DNA of 64,000 nucleotides from Yamadazyma tenuis. Its lineage: Eukaryota > Ascomycota > Pichiomycetes > Serinales > Debaryomycetaceae. Shown one piece after another: positions 50,556 to 61,300 of this stretch (positions within the stretch are counted from its first letter, which is position 1; the number at the start of each line of letters is the position of its first letter). The DNA lies in contig NC_089461.1 of NCBI RefSeq assembly GCF_029203305.1, positions 620,001 through 684,000 of the forward strand. The letters run 5' to 3'. The notes under the pieces are model-generated. The model was not told where the DNA came from, searched no databases, and saw nothing but the letters and a program-made list of their open reading frames with translations. The translations under genes were made by a program, and so were the position numbers.

Positions 50556-52095
50556 CTAGGAGAAGATTTTCTTTAATCTGGACACAAATCCCCTCTTCTT
50601 CTTTGGCTCTTCCTTCTTGACTTCCTTCTTAACTTCCTTCTTGACTTCTTTCTTAGCCACGACGGATTTGTCAGACTTTTGGGAGATGTTGGCTTCTTCA
50701 GTCAACTTGGCTCTTTCGCTGTCAGTAGGTTGAATTTCTTCAATGGTTACATCGCCGGTTTCCTGGGCCAAGATTTGGGCCTCGATATCCTTGCCCTTAC
50801 CTTGGGCAATGACGATCTCTTCGTCTTCATCTTTGACGGGTGCGGCATCGATTTCCTTACCATCGGCAAGAGGGTCTAAGGAGTGGTAGGCGGGATCGGC
50901 GGAGCTTGTGGCAGCAACTGGCTCAACAGGAGCTTCGACGGCCTCGGTGGCCTTTTCTTCAACAGGAGCTTCAGCAACTGGTTCGACAGTCTTTTCCTCG
51001 ACGGCAGCGACAACTGGAGCTTCAACGACTGGCTCAGCAACGACTGGCTCAGCAACGACTGGCTCAGCAACGACTGGCTCAGCAACTTCCTCAGCCGCAA
51101 CCGGTTCTTCGACAACTGGCTCGGCAGCAGGTTCTTCGGCAGCAACTGGCTCAGCAGCAGGTTCTTCGACTTTAACCTCCTTGGCTTCGGGCTCAGGACT
51201 CTCTTCACTCTCTTCAGTAGTACCACTGACACCCTCAGAACCAGCAGCACCAGCACCAGCAGCACCAGCAGTTCCTATGACTTTCGCAGCCTTCTTCTTC
51301 TTAGCCTTTTGCTTGGTTCTTTTGACCTTCTTCTTTTGCTTCTTCTTTTCTTCAGCACTCAATTCCGGCTCGTTCAACGCCTTGGCATCAACGTCTCTCA
51401 CAGTCTCAAACACCTTCAACTGCTCGGCGTCTTGAGGAATCACTATACCTGGTTCTCCCAAAGAGGTCTTTTGTTCCTCCTTGGGCATAACAGTAGCCTT
51501 AGCTTCCTTCGACACCACGGCAGCGGTCAAACCACCGGCCAATGGCACGGCGGCTCCGGCACTCTTGACCGAAACCAAGTCTTCACCGCTCAAGTAGTTG
51601 TTTTCGTTACCACTAGCGTCCTTCTCAGACTTGTCGTGGGATGATACCACCCAATCTCCATCCACAACGTATTTAAACAACACTTTCTCGCTGTCTGCCG
51701 GGAAGGGCACTTCCAACAGGAAAGAGCCGTCGGATTGCTTGACTAAATGTAAGGATTTAGACCAGTTATCGAAAGTCCCAGTAAGAATGACTTCCTGAGG
51801 TCCTTTAGGCCTAGGGAAAAGTTAGTATTAAAACTAGAGAAACCTATCAGAATTGTGGCGCCCGCCTCTGGGAGCTTGGTAGTACCAGGAGGGCACTTTA
51901 TGAGCCATTTGTGTGAACTGCCAACCTGTGGCGTAGTTTGCTGGTAGTTTCTAATGTGCTGCAATTGCAATAGTCTCAACCACGTAAAAACATCGCTAGA
52001 AGGGCCACCCCAAGTGGCGCGTGCTGCTGCCAATGCCAATATTCTGATCGGGTCATTCATTCATTCACATACCATTTGAACGTAAAAGTAGACAT
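50556..52095 (-). CDS. CRP1: CBM48/AMPK-beta-like protein Crp1/Mdg1 (spliced)
   Basis: The gene is complement(join(50556..51810,52073..52095)). Exon 1 encodes MSTFTFK plus two bases of a Trp codon; a 262-bp intron (GTATGT, TACTAAC, TAG) leads to PKGPQEVILTGTFDNWSKS. Splicing restores the start of the AMPK1 glycogen-binding-like domain (to about residue 90: FKYVVDGDWVVSSH). The rest of the 425-residue product is disordered, with a Lys-rich block, an Ala/Glu/Val/Pro repeat region, and a KKEV-rich tail ending GFVSRLKKIFS, a basic amphipathic helix. Crp1 binds four-way DNA junctions in vitro; Mdg1 affects pheromone signalling. Which paralogue this represents cannot be told. Confidence 0.85.
51026..51085. 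repeat. 15-bp tandem repeat inside CRP1
   Basis: CGACTGGCTCAGCAA is repeated four times perfectly (51026, 51041, 51056, 51071). On the coding strand this encodes repeated VVAEP units. Perfect identity suggests recent expansion. Confidence 0.95.
51811..52072 (-). other. 262-bp intron in CRP1
   Basis: Donor GTATGT at 52072, branch TACTAAC at 51827-51821, acceptor TAG ending at 51811. It is far longer than the other introns here (51-61 bp). I saw no clear C/D or H/ACA snoRNA inside. It starts 23 nt into the coding sequence. Confidence 0.9.
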
Positions 52096-52270
52096 GTTTC
52101 AATCTAAGTATCTCAAGGGTGTGAAACTATTTTTCCAACTATCCTTCACTGATCGTCTAATGGGGCGAGGCAGAAAAACGTCGTGCGCGCGCCGAGGACT
52201 GCTAGTCATTATTCTATGTTTGGAGAAATTTCCTCATTAGGACGTATCTTAAATTACGAGGCTATACACA

Positions 52271-55200
52271 CTAACCAAAGTAACTAAGTAAAATCGGCAA
52301 TAAGCAGAGCGCATGTACCCCAGCCACAAACACGAGTGAAAGCCACATCCGGAAATAGTACACCTCGAAAATCTTGGACCTTGTGAATGCAAGCACACAA
52401 ATTCCAATGAGCTTTGTTATGGTGATTCCGCCTAACACAGACCCTCCAATATTCACAAGCGTGTGGTAGGTTTTGATGGTTCTGGCATCCTTAAAGATAC
52501 TTTCTGTACCAATGAAATCACCATCAGCGTCATTGAGTGACTCGTCATTCTCATCGATTGTGTCTTCAGCTTTGGTGAATCCCCGTACAATATGAATACA
52601 GAACTCGACCGCAAGCCCTACGCAGATAACGAGATTTACCAAACTCACTGCATTCAATGAGACACCCCACACCGCAAGGATACCACCGATATTCACGAGA
52701 ACCAGCACCACCGTCGCCGCAAGCACCAGTGCACTGCGCACCGATCCAAGTACTACCGTACCCAACACCCATATAAGCAACAATGCTACAGCAAGCAAGG
52801 AAAAGGTCAACTTAATGATGTTCTCGTACTGAACAAAGAAGATGTAGAACGGAGAGAACGCAAACATCTCAGCCTCCTCTCCCTGGTATGACTTGACCTC
52901 GTCGACAATCCGCAATGAGTTACGGTAGGCGGTGATAAAGTCCAGCTGCGTCCTCAACGGCCCGTGGCTGGTTCTAAAGTACGACGAGACTATCAGGGTT
53001 TCGTTCGATGAGACGGCGGTACCGTAGGGAGCTTTCCCGCCTAAGGGACAAGGATCACTGGGCAGTTGAATCCATTCATTGAAGAAGAACATAAACTCAT
53101 CTCCTTCAGGTAACCCGTCCATATTAATATTATAAGGGGGATCATGGTTCAAATAACATACTTCACAGAGTCTTTCAGGTGCGGTTGGCAGGCAAAACTC
53201 TTGGGTGTTCTTTTTAAGGCGACAGCACTGGTCAAGATTTGGGTTCAACCACGTCAAGAAATCATCTAGCCAGTTGGACAATGGATCCACCACCGTCGAT
53301 AGGTTTCCACGCTGATACTCCTGCTCCAATACGTTTGAAAGCGAGAATTCCTCACAGGTAGAGAACTTCCCACATACCTTCTGTTGGTTCTCGCGCTTAG
53401 AAAGGTCAAAGTTCTTCATCACCATGAAAATCGGAGGACCTACGTTTAGATACTTGGCCACCGAGTCAAAGTAATTCACCAAATATGATTCACTTGGAAG
53501 TGCTATCTTCTGATCCAATCCAAGCTCAATGTATGGCAAGAGACTCAAAGAAATTCCAAACCAGAAAATAAAAACCGTGAGAATCTTAGGTTTGGCGGTT
53601 TTGGAAAGGATCTTAGGAGCGTAATACTTTCTTAACACTTTGCTGAAGTTATACTCAAAGTTTCCCAGGTATTCGTCTTCTTCGATTGCGATTGTAACTT
53701 TGATCCAAGGCATGCAGTCCAAACGGCCATCTTCCAACCGTTTCTGGTCCAATGTCAACAACGACACAAAGCATGTCATCTGCAAAAACACATTCACTAT
53801 AATGGCTCCCGCCGAGTAAAAGGCAAAATTCTTCACGGCAGGCATATCAACGTTGGTAGCCAACAAAAACATTGACACCTGAAGAATAGCACTTATGAAG
53901 CACGAAGGCCCTATTCTTCCTAGGGCCTTTGATACTCTGACTTCTAGCTCTGCATCGACAGTTTCGAAATCTTCATTAACAGCCTTCAATTCATGTACTA
54001 TCAAGAAAATGTTGTCGATTCCAATAGCCAACACCAAGAACGGGATGACTTCAGCAATGATCAAGGTAGACTTCAAGCCAATTAACGAGAAAAATCCCAA
54101 TGATGAGGTCACCGAAAGTAAGATGATGATTATTCCAGCTAATCCCAACTCAAATCTCGTGTAAAGTAAGCTCTTCAACTTCAACTTTGTAGGAATTTGG
54201 CCTCCCAAGGAGACAGACGCATAGAGAAACATCAACAAGTACGAAATCACCACAATCTTGATATCTGTGTTTGTAGACTGATTCAATTCCTGCGTCAAGG
54301 ATACCTCAGTGCTAAAGGCAATATTGAAGTGGGGATTCTCGTGACTCAATTTTAATAACCAGTCCTTCAAGTAGTTCTCGTACTTTTCAACTTTTTGAGT
54401 ATACTCAAGGTCCTTCAGGTTCTTATTGAGCAACAACGTCACTGTGAACGCTTTTGAGTCCAACACATCATCTTGGTTGAACAACAAGTTTTTTTTTAAC
54501 GGTTGTTGGAATGTGGGTAAGCAGTTTACAGGGGAATTTGTACAATCCTGAAGCAGTTTCTGCCAGTTTTTCTCATCCAAATTGAGGATATTACCGCCAA
54601 AATACTGGGTGAAAGACTCGATAGCACAGTAGTCTCCCAACGGTTTGAAACAGAAGTCTTCAAGTGATAAAGTCTCGTTCCCATCTTCAAATTCCTGAAG
54701 AGCCAACTCATTGTCAAACCACCACTGTACCGTCTTCCAGTCCAATATCGGACCATCATCCTTTCGACTCACAATAATCTGCTCGATTCTATACCATTCT
54801 CCAAACGTTTCTTCAAAATATTGGTAGTTTTTGAGCTGAGGCTCGTTGGGGCTCACCCACAAATTCACAGGATCCGTCTCAAACTCCAACCAAATCATTC
54901 CCATCAGCAATAAGGCAATGAGGAAAAGTGAGCATAATATCGTGAAACCAGGGAACTTTGCCAGAAAGTACCCCAAGTTCGTGAATCCGGTTTCGATACT
55001 CTCAATGAACCTGCTATCGAGTCTCTTAAAGTACTCCACCACTCCACTCTTCTGTGAAACCAAAACTGCCTCCACAGACGTCTGCTCCACCAATTCCACA
55101 AACCCAGCAGCCTCGCGGGCCCTCCGAGCACGAGCAATACGCATATGGAATATACCCATTCCCACTACAAACGCAACCATTCCCATAATCAGAGCAAACG

Positions 55201-56008
55201 TCAAGTACGGCAATCCTGCCACAGAGCGATGGCCGTCCAAACCTTCAAAAGGCTCCAATACGGGACACGCCTCCTCACAGTCCGAGCAGGCGCATTTGTA
55301 CGTCGAGTCGTTGCAGTCTCTCATTGATGGTGCTCTCAAGGTCATTGGGGAATTCTTCTCGACACCATAAGCAAAATTGATTTGAAACGGCAGGCCTCCA
55401 AGTAATGGCTTTTCGTCACCCAAGAACTTCAAGAACTGAGTGTAGTTAGTAGCTCCACCGCCTATTAAGTCCATGGCATACCCGTTGGTGGCACTAAACT
55501 TCAAGTTTTTGCACGAGTCAAAAAACCTTTCAGCAGACCCGGGGGCAACGTACTGGGTCAATTCGGTGACTATCTCCTTCTTAGTGTCGGAGGCAACGGC
55601 CGTCTTGGAGATGTTTACAAACATCGATTGGTTGGCCGAACAAGTGAATTCACAGAAGAAGTCGTAGAAGTTCTTGCGGCATGCGGGACAAGAACTGATA
55701 AGAGGATCAACTTTCTTCAAATTGGCTTGTAAAGCAGTAATTTGTTCTGGGGAGCAGCATACGTGGTCCACAGGAAAGTCTGCTCCACAAATATCTCTTA
55801 GTAAATTTTTGGAATCGGTGTCGGGCTCCACTGCTTTGGTGCTAGACGGACATGGTAACTGAGCACCAAAGAAAGACTTTTTACCACAGTTGCCGTACAT
55901 TGCACAGTATCCTGGTTGGTGTACCTCGTGGGCTATTACTCTGGTAATAACACTCATCCCAAGCACCACAAGCAGAAAATATATTCTTGTCATGAGCATC
56001 CTTAGCAT
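52271..56008 (-). CDS. NCR1: Niemann-Pick C1 homologue Ncr1 (sterol transport)
   Basis: The 1245-residue polytopic protein has a signal peptide and the Cys-rich lumenal sterol-binding N-domain (HQPGYCAMYGNCGKKSFFG, CPACRKNFYDFFCEFTCS). The middle lumenal domain, a sterol-sensing domain near residues 610-780, and a C-terminal RND-type helix bundle follow. In yeasts Ncr1 moves sterols out of the vacuole lumen with Npc2 help. It is slightly longer than S. cerevisiae Ncr1 (1170). Three Mets (1, 4, 6) can start the signal peptide. The start is 85 bp from the divergent DCD1. Confidence 0.97.
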   Translation of the reverse strand: MLRMLMTRIYFLLVVLGMSVITRVIAHEVHQPGYCAMYGNCGKKSFFGAQLPCPSSTKAVEPDTDSKNLLRDICGADFPVDHVCCSPEQITALQANLKKVDPLISSCPACRKNFYDFFCEFTCSANQSMFVNISKTAVASDTKKEIVTELTQYVAPGSAERFFDSCKNLKFSATNGYAMDLIGGGATNYTQFLKFLGDEKPLLGGLPFQINFAYGVEKNSPMTLRAPSMRDCNDSTYKCACSDCEEACPVLEPFEGLDGHRSVAGLPYLTFALIMGMVAFVVGMGIFHMRIARARRAREAAGFVELVEQTSVEAVLVSQKSGVVEYFKRLDSRFIESIETGFTNLGYFLAKFPGFTILCSLFLIALLLMGMIWLEFETDPVNLWVSPNEPQLKNYQYFEETFGEWYRIEQIIVSRKDDGPILDWKTVQWWFDNELALQEFEDGNETLSLEDFCFKPLGDYCAIESFTQYFGGNILNLDEKNWQKLLQDCTNSPVNCLPTFQQPLKKNLLFNQDDVLDSKAFTVTLLLNKNLKDLEYTQKVEKYENYLKDWLLKLSHENPHFNIAFSTEVSLTQELNQSTNTDIKIVVISYLLMFLYASVSLGGQIPTKLKLKSLLYTRFELGLAGIIIILLSVTSSLGFFSLIGLKSTLIIAEVIPFLVLAIGIDNIFLIVHELKAVNEDFETVDAELEVRVSKALGRIGPSCFISAILQVSMFLLATNVDMPAVKNFAFYSAGAIIVNVFLQMTCFVSLLTLDQKRLEDGRLDCMPWIKVTIAIEEDEYLGNFEYNFSKVLRKYYAPKILSKTAKPKILTVFIFWFGISLSLLPYIELGLDQKIALPSESYLVNYFDSVAKYLNVGPPIFMVMKNFDLSKRENQQKVCGKFSTCEEFSLSNVLEQEYQRGNLSTVVDPLSNWLDDFLTWLNPNLDQCCRLKKNTQEFCLPTAPERLCEVCYLNHDPPYNINMDGLPEGDEFMFFFNEWIQLPSDPCPLGGKAPYGTAVSSNETLIVSSYFRTSHGPLRTQLDFITAYRNSLRIVDEVKSYQGEEAEMFAFSPFYIFFVQYENIIKLTFSLLAVALLLIWVLGTVVLGSVRSALVLAATVVLVLVNIGGILAVWGVSLNAVSLVNLVICVGLAVEFCIHIVRGFTKAEDTIDENDESLNDADGDFIGTESIFKDARTIKTYHTLVNIGGSVLGGITITKLIGICVLAFTRSKIFEVYYFRMWLSLVFVAGVHALCLLPILLSYFG

Positions 56009-56036
56009 TTAGTTGCGGTAAAACCTTAGGTCTACA

Positions 56037-56048
56037 AAGCGCGCGATC
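56037..56048. promoter_or_regulatory. AAGCGCGCGATC motif, NCR1/DCD1 promoter
   Basis: Exactly the same 12-mer as at 27127-27138. It lies in an 85-bp divergent promoter, 46-57 bp from the DCD1 ATG. An Rsc3/Rsc30-like role is inferred. Confidence 0.35.
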
Positions 56049-56093
56049 CATCCGATTATTGCAAAACTCGCAAACCTTCATCTACATAACACA

Positions 56094-57077
56094 ATGTTGA
56101 TAGGGATTTCAGGAACTACAAGCAGCGGCAAGACCGAGATTGCTCGATACCTTACGTTCCAAGGGTTCACACATATTTCCATCATGGACTATATCGCCTC
56201 CAAATCCCCTGAAACCTCCTCAAATGACGTGTACACCTCGTCGATGGAAGCGCATCAGTTTCCAACTTTGGATGCTCTTGTAGACCATGTCACCGCCAAT
56301 TGGCGCACGAACTTTGTGCTCCGTGATATCACCTCGCTACACGTTCTCCATGCCCTCCAGAAGCGCCCATTTTTCCTTCACATCGCCGTGGACGCTCCTA
56401 TAAAATTACGGTACCAGCGATATAAATCCAAACACAACTCGAAAGTTACACTCGAAGAGTTTGTGGATGCCGGGGACACGGCCCTGTTTGCAGCCGGCAA
56501 CCCGTTAGCTGAGATCAACGGGCTTGCTGACATCAACATCATCAACACGTCGAGTTCCATCAAAGACCTCTTCATCAAGCTCTCGGAGCTCAATCTATTC
56601 GATCAGTCGCGGTTAAGACCAACATGGGACGCGTACTTTATGAGACTCGCCGACTTGGCGGCGTTGCGGTCCAACTGCATGAAGCGTCGCGTAGGGTGTG
56701 TACTTGTGCGAGGCAATAGAGTCATTGCCACTGGATATAATGGCACTCCTCGTCACTTGACCAACTGCAACGAAGGAGGGTGCGAGAGATGTAACAAAGG
56801 GCAAGGAAGTGGAGCCGGGCTTTCCACGTGCCTTTGCTTGCATGCCGAAGAAAATGCGTTATTGGAGAGTGGTAGAGATAGGATCAATGAGGGAAGTGTC
56901 TTGTACTGTAACACCTGTCCGTGCTTAACATGTGCAATCAAGATTGTGCAGAGTGGCATCACCGAGGTTGTGTACGCACAGAGCTACTCGATGGATCTGG
57001 CGACGGAACGGGTCATGGGCGAGGCCCGTATCGTGTTGCGGCAGTACGAGCCCCCAAGAGACGGAGTGATTATTTAG
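56094..57077 (+). CDS. DCD1: Deoxycytidylate (dCMP) deaminase
   Basis: The 327-residue protein combines an N-terminal P-loop kinase-like domain (GISGTTSSGKTEIARYL) with the C-terminal zinc deaminase (CLHAEENALL and CNTCPCLTCAIKI, i.e. HAE...PCxxC). Another Cys/His cluster (CNEGGCERC) lies between, as in yeast Dcd1. It makes dUMP for thymidylate synthesis; dCTP activates and dTTP inhibits this enzyme in characterised relatives. The P-loop N-terminus is characteristic of fungal Dcd1. The start is the first ATG after a short leader. Confidence 0.96.
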   Translation: MLIGISGTTSSGKTEIARYLTFQGFTHISIMDYIASKSPETSSNDVYTSSMEAHQFPTLDALVDHVTANWRTNFVLRDITSLHVLHALQKRPFFLHIAVDAPIKLRYQRYKSKHNSKVTLEEFVDAGDTALFAAGNPLAEINGLADINIINTSSSIKDLFIKLSELNLFDQSRLRPTWDAYFMRLADLAALRSNCMKRRVGCVLVRGNRVIATGYNGTPRHLTNCNEGGCERCNKGQGSGAGLSTCLCLHAEENALLESGRDRINEGSVLYCNTCPCLTCAIKIVQSGITEVVYAQSYSMDLATERVMGEARIVLRQYEPPRDGVII

Positions 57078-57209
57078 GCACCTCCTCCAGTTCATTACCT
57101 TCACAGTCCAGCTCACCTTCACAGCCCAGCTCACCTTCACTACCCTGACTACAGACAATAGCAAACGCCATTCTATTAGACTAAATAAATACCACCTCTC
57201 AGTGCCGTC

Positions 57210-57905
57210 TTAAATCTCCTTGTACTGGTATGGACCTGGCTTCTCTTCAGCAGCCACCTCAATTGTCTCCAACACTTCTCCTCCATAACTCAACTCGGCC
57301 TTCATCACACTTCCAGGATTAATAGGACCCACTCCCTTTGGTGTTCCCGTCAAAATCAAGTCTCCTTTTTGCAATGTCATAATCGTTGACATATGCGACA
57401 AGATCTTGTGGATCGGGAAAAGCATCAAATCAGTTTTATCATGTTGTTTGGTCACTCCGTCCACTGAAAGCGACAAGGTCACATTGTAGGGATCAGGAAT
57501 TTTGCTCTTGGGAATGAAGTTCGACATGGGCAAAAAGGTGTCGAATCCTTTTCCAATGGACCATGGTAAACCTTTCTTTTTGGCTTCATCCTGAACATTT
57601 CTAGCAGTCATGTCGATGGCCACGGCGTAGCCATCAATGGATTCGAGAGCTTCCTCGGCCGAGAAGTCGGGTGACAAGTTCTTCAAGTCTCGGTTCAACG
57701 TAAAGGCAAGTTCTACTTCATAGTGAGCGACAGTTCCTCGAGGGATCAAGAGGGCCCCTTCACCAGGCCGTAAAATTGCCGACAGTGGCTTCAAGAAGAA
57801 AAACGGCTGTTGAGGTTTAGCATTGTTGAGCTCCAGAATATGGGCCGCATAGTTTCTGCCGATACACAAGATCTTTCTGGCGTTGTCTAAGTATTTAAGT
57901 GACAT
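57210..57905 (-). CDS. FMP41: Fumarylacetoacetate-hydrolase-family protein (FAHD1-like)
   Basis: The 231-residue enzyme has the FAH fold with ILCIGRNYAAHILEL, FFLKPLSAI, HYEVELAFTLN (metal ligands Glu and Asp-type), GYAVAIDMTARNVQ, KGFDTFLPMS, and the closing LILTGTPKGVGPI. Mammalian FAHD1 is an acylpyruvate hydrolase and oxaloacetate decarboxylase; yeast Fmp41 is mitochondrial. The ATG at 57905 (MSLKYLDN) starts right before the fold; a longer frame to 57995 has no family support. Confidence 0.93.
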   Translation of the reverse strand: MSLKYLDNARKILCIGRNYAAHILELNNAKPQQPFFFLKPLSAILRPGEGALLIPRGTVAHYEVELAFTLNRDLKNLSPDFSAEEALESIDGYAVAIDMTARNVQDEAKKKGLPWSIGKGFDTFLPMSNFIPKSKIPDPYNVTLSLSVDGVTKQHDKTDLMLFPIHKILSHMSTIMTLQKGDLILTGTPKGVGPINPGSVMKAELSYGGEVLETIEVAAEEKPGPYQYKEI

Positions 57906-58385
57906 TTGGTACAGTGAACAAAATGCGAACTTCAGTTCTCCAAATCTCCGCGCACTATTCGCATTTTGCAGTCGGTCGTGCGCGGGACAACCCACCTGAA
58001 CCGTCTAATTATAACCGACACAACCTAGGTGCCACATACGCCAAAACATTTCGTACTTGGCTAGACGATAGATAAAGGCAACTGCAGTACTATTACCAAG
58101 CTTCACCTTCAATCCCCTCCCCATCCGCCCGTAATATCGTACGTGCCTATACCGCTTCCTCCCAATAAAATTTTTCCTATGTTAACCGCACCAGTCCTGG
58201 AGTACAAAAGTCTCAAACAGATCACAGATAATAACCAGCTTGGTGGAACACTTGAAAGCATTTAAATTGAGCACCATATTCCCCCAAAATCCTACCCTGC
58301 CAATTGAACTCCCTCCCCGTCCTGCTCGTCACCCACCGTGCTCTACCGGTTCTCCCTACACCATATTTAACACGTGAGATCTATC
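57906..58385. other. Divergent promoter FMP41/NST1
   Basis: A 480-bp gap with pyrimidine-rich tracts toward NST1 (58260-58360) and TCGTGCGCG at 57976-57984, a 9-mer shared with the CRP1/NCR1 gap at 52181. No RNA gene is seen. An uninterrupted leader of C/T-rich sequence suggests a long NST1 5' UTR. Confidence 0.4.
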
Positions 58386-61300
58386 ATGGCTCAGCCCATG
58401 ACTTCAAATAACACTACTTCCATCCCCCTGGAACCGACGGCAAATGCCATCGCTTCCAGCCACAAGAATGGAGAAACCATACACTTTGACTATACCGCCG
58501 ATGCGGCTCAAGGGGACCTCGTAATACCTTCTGCAAGTCAAAATGCTCCTGCGACCTCCAAAAAGAAGAAGAAGAATAAAAAGAAGAATAAAACCAAGGT
58601 GTCCGCATCTGCATCGGTGAATGTCACTTCAGCCACCATAACCAATCCGGAAGATGACTACCCCATCTCACGAGTCATTAAACAGGGTCCTGATGGCAGT
58701 GTGGTTGTGGAAAGTCTACCCGATAATGAGTCGGAACCTTCTGTCCGAGTCAACGACTCGACTTGTTTGGGAAACCCTGTCCACAACATGTGGTTCTATA
58801 ATACGACTCCTGAAGAAATCGAGAAATTGAAGAAGTTCTGGGATTCATTGGACACAGACACACGAGAATCTTTGGCCCATATTGATAAGTCCGAATTTCT
58901 TCAAGTGCTACGGTTGGATCCGAAGCCGTCTATCCATGCTCCTGTCAAGGAAAAACAAGATAGAGACCTCCATGCATTCCTGTCACAAAACTGTAATTGT
59001 GCCAATTGTGGCAGAAAGAGAGATGTGATAATAGCAGAGGTCGAGCATCTATACGAAGAGAACATGGAAAACATAACAGAATTTCTTGCGAAGATGTCCA
59101 GCTTGGATGACTTACCAAACCTCCCTGATATGCTCTTTGAGGGCAAAAACTCAATAAGTGACGTGCCGGTGTTACCAACGGCAAACTCATTCGAAGCGGC
59201 GATTCGCAGGCAGTTTGATAATGCTTCCATCGAATCTATATCCAAAGAATTGGAGTCAGACCCCAACGTGGATTTGGAGTCTTCGTACCGAAGCTTTTCT
59301 TCGATCTTTCCAGGGCTTGAACCTAGCCTTGCTCTTGAATTCGGAGCTAAACTACAAAGAATGGCCGAGATCTTTGAAAAGGGAAACGTCGACCAACTCA
59401 CGCCGGACAGAAGAGAAATTGCATTGAAAGAATTCAGTTCATTCCGAGAGTTTGTACGAGAACACAAAATCGCTGGAAATATGGACCTGTTCTTGAAGCT
59501 TGCCAGACTCACCAAACTATTCGATGGTATGTCAAGTTTCTTTAAACCCAGTGCCGGTGCTGTCAATACCAAAGCCTCGGACGATCCTGATGCTGTGTTC
59601 ACTAAGACCTTGCTGAACTTGACGGATGATATATTTCTCAACGAAGGTCAAGGTTTTATCGAGATGATGGATGCTCTTTCCGATTCGAGGGAGACCAGAG
59701 AATTTTTATCCCAAAGTGAGCCATCTGCACAAGATTTCGCCGCCATCAAATCTCGAATGCAGAAAGATGCTGAAGATTTCAGGCGTAAAACTCAAAAGCA
59801 GCTCGATGATAAGCAACCGGTTGATAAGGGGGTGTCTGTGTCTAAAGAGGTTAAGCATGAATTAGAAGAAGCTTTTCCAGAGGAGGACTTGTATGACGAT
59901 GAAGACGAAGATTTTGAAGACGAAGATGACCTTGATGACCAATCCAGTCTTGATGGATCAGAGATTTCTGAAGAAGAAAAGCTTCAGGAGTTACGCCATT
60001 TGTTCTTGATGCAAATCATTCGACTTTTCCGCAGAGGTGTCATCAAAGCATACAAAGAGAGACAGTCTCAAGACCAAGCCCAGAAGTTGATTGAGGAGTT
60101 GGAAGCAGAAGAGAGTGCCAAGAAGGAGAAGGAATTAAAGAAGCTCAAACAAAGAGAGAAGGCTAAGGAAAAGAAGCGCCTTCAGCAACTAGCCAAAGAA
60201 GAAGAGAAGAAACGTAAAGAAGAGGAATTGAAAGCTAAGGAAGAAGAGAAAAAACGTCGCGAAGAGCAGTTGAAGTTGGATCAAAGAAGACGTACTGAAG
60301 AGCTTTTGCGTAAAAAAGAAGATGAGAAGATGAAACGTATTGAAGAGCAGCAAAAGAAGTTGGAGTTGCAGCGTGTTAAGGAAGAGGCTCAGAAGAGGCT
60401 CGAAGAGTTGAAGAGAAAAGAGCAACAGAAGAGAGACGAGGAACTCAAAGAGAAGGCGAAACAAGAACAAGAAAGGCAGACCAAGGAAAGACAACTCTCC
60501 AATCAGAGAGAAGCTGAAAGACTTGCCAAACAAAAGGAAATCGAGAGTATTGCTAAACAGAAAGCTGCTGAAGAGCTCAGAATTCAAAGGGAAGCTGAAA
60601 GACTAGCCATGGAGATTGAAGAACAGCAAAGACTGCAAGAACTTATGGATCGAAAATTAGCACAAGAAGAACCCAGCCGTGCCGGCAACGACAATCAAGT
60701 GTCTAACGGTCAATCATTAGGTGCTACGAATCCATTACTTCAAGACCTATACCCCCAGTCCATGTCCAACACTCCAAAATTGGACGCATGGTTTCCAGGA
60801 ACTCCTCCAGCACAGCAACCCCAGTTGAACCAAAACTTTATGTTTAATAACGTGGCTCTTGATCCTTTCAATGATCCTTTCACCACTGCTGCCACCCCTC
60901 TGTTGAGTAATCTCACTCTCAATAGAAACAACGCAAATGCTTCCACTACGACACAACCTCCAGGGCTTACCGGAGGTTTGGGCTACAGCGGTGTGTGGAA
61001 CAACCTGGCCACCAAATCCCGTAACAACACCATTTGGAACAATACTGGCTCCATCTGGAATAGCGGCGGTGTAAATGGCACCTCCAGCCCCAACATCTCC
61101 AACACCAATCTCAACAACTTGAGTTCTACAAACCTCAACAACTTGAGTGCTACCAACCTCAACAACTTGAGTGCTACCAACCTCAATGGAACCAGTGGAC
61201 TTCCCGCACCAACCACCACCAACACTGATCCACATATCATCCACAGCGCTGCTGTTCAAGCATTCCAGATGCTCTCGACGTCCAACCTGCTCGAGTTTGG

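Noticed and set aside
50883..51644. 253-codon plus-strand frame antisense to CRP1
   Set aside because: It is a shadow of the CRP1 repeat region; CRP1 has the recognisable domain, intron and start.
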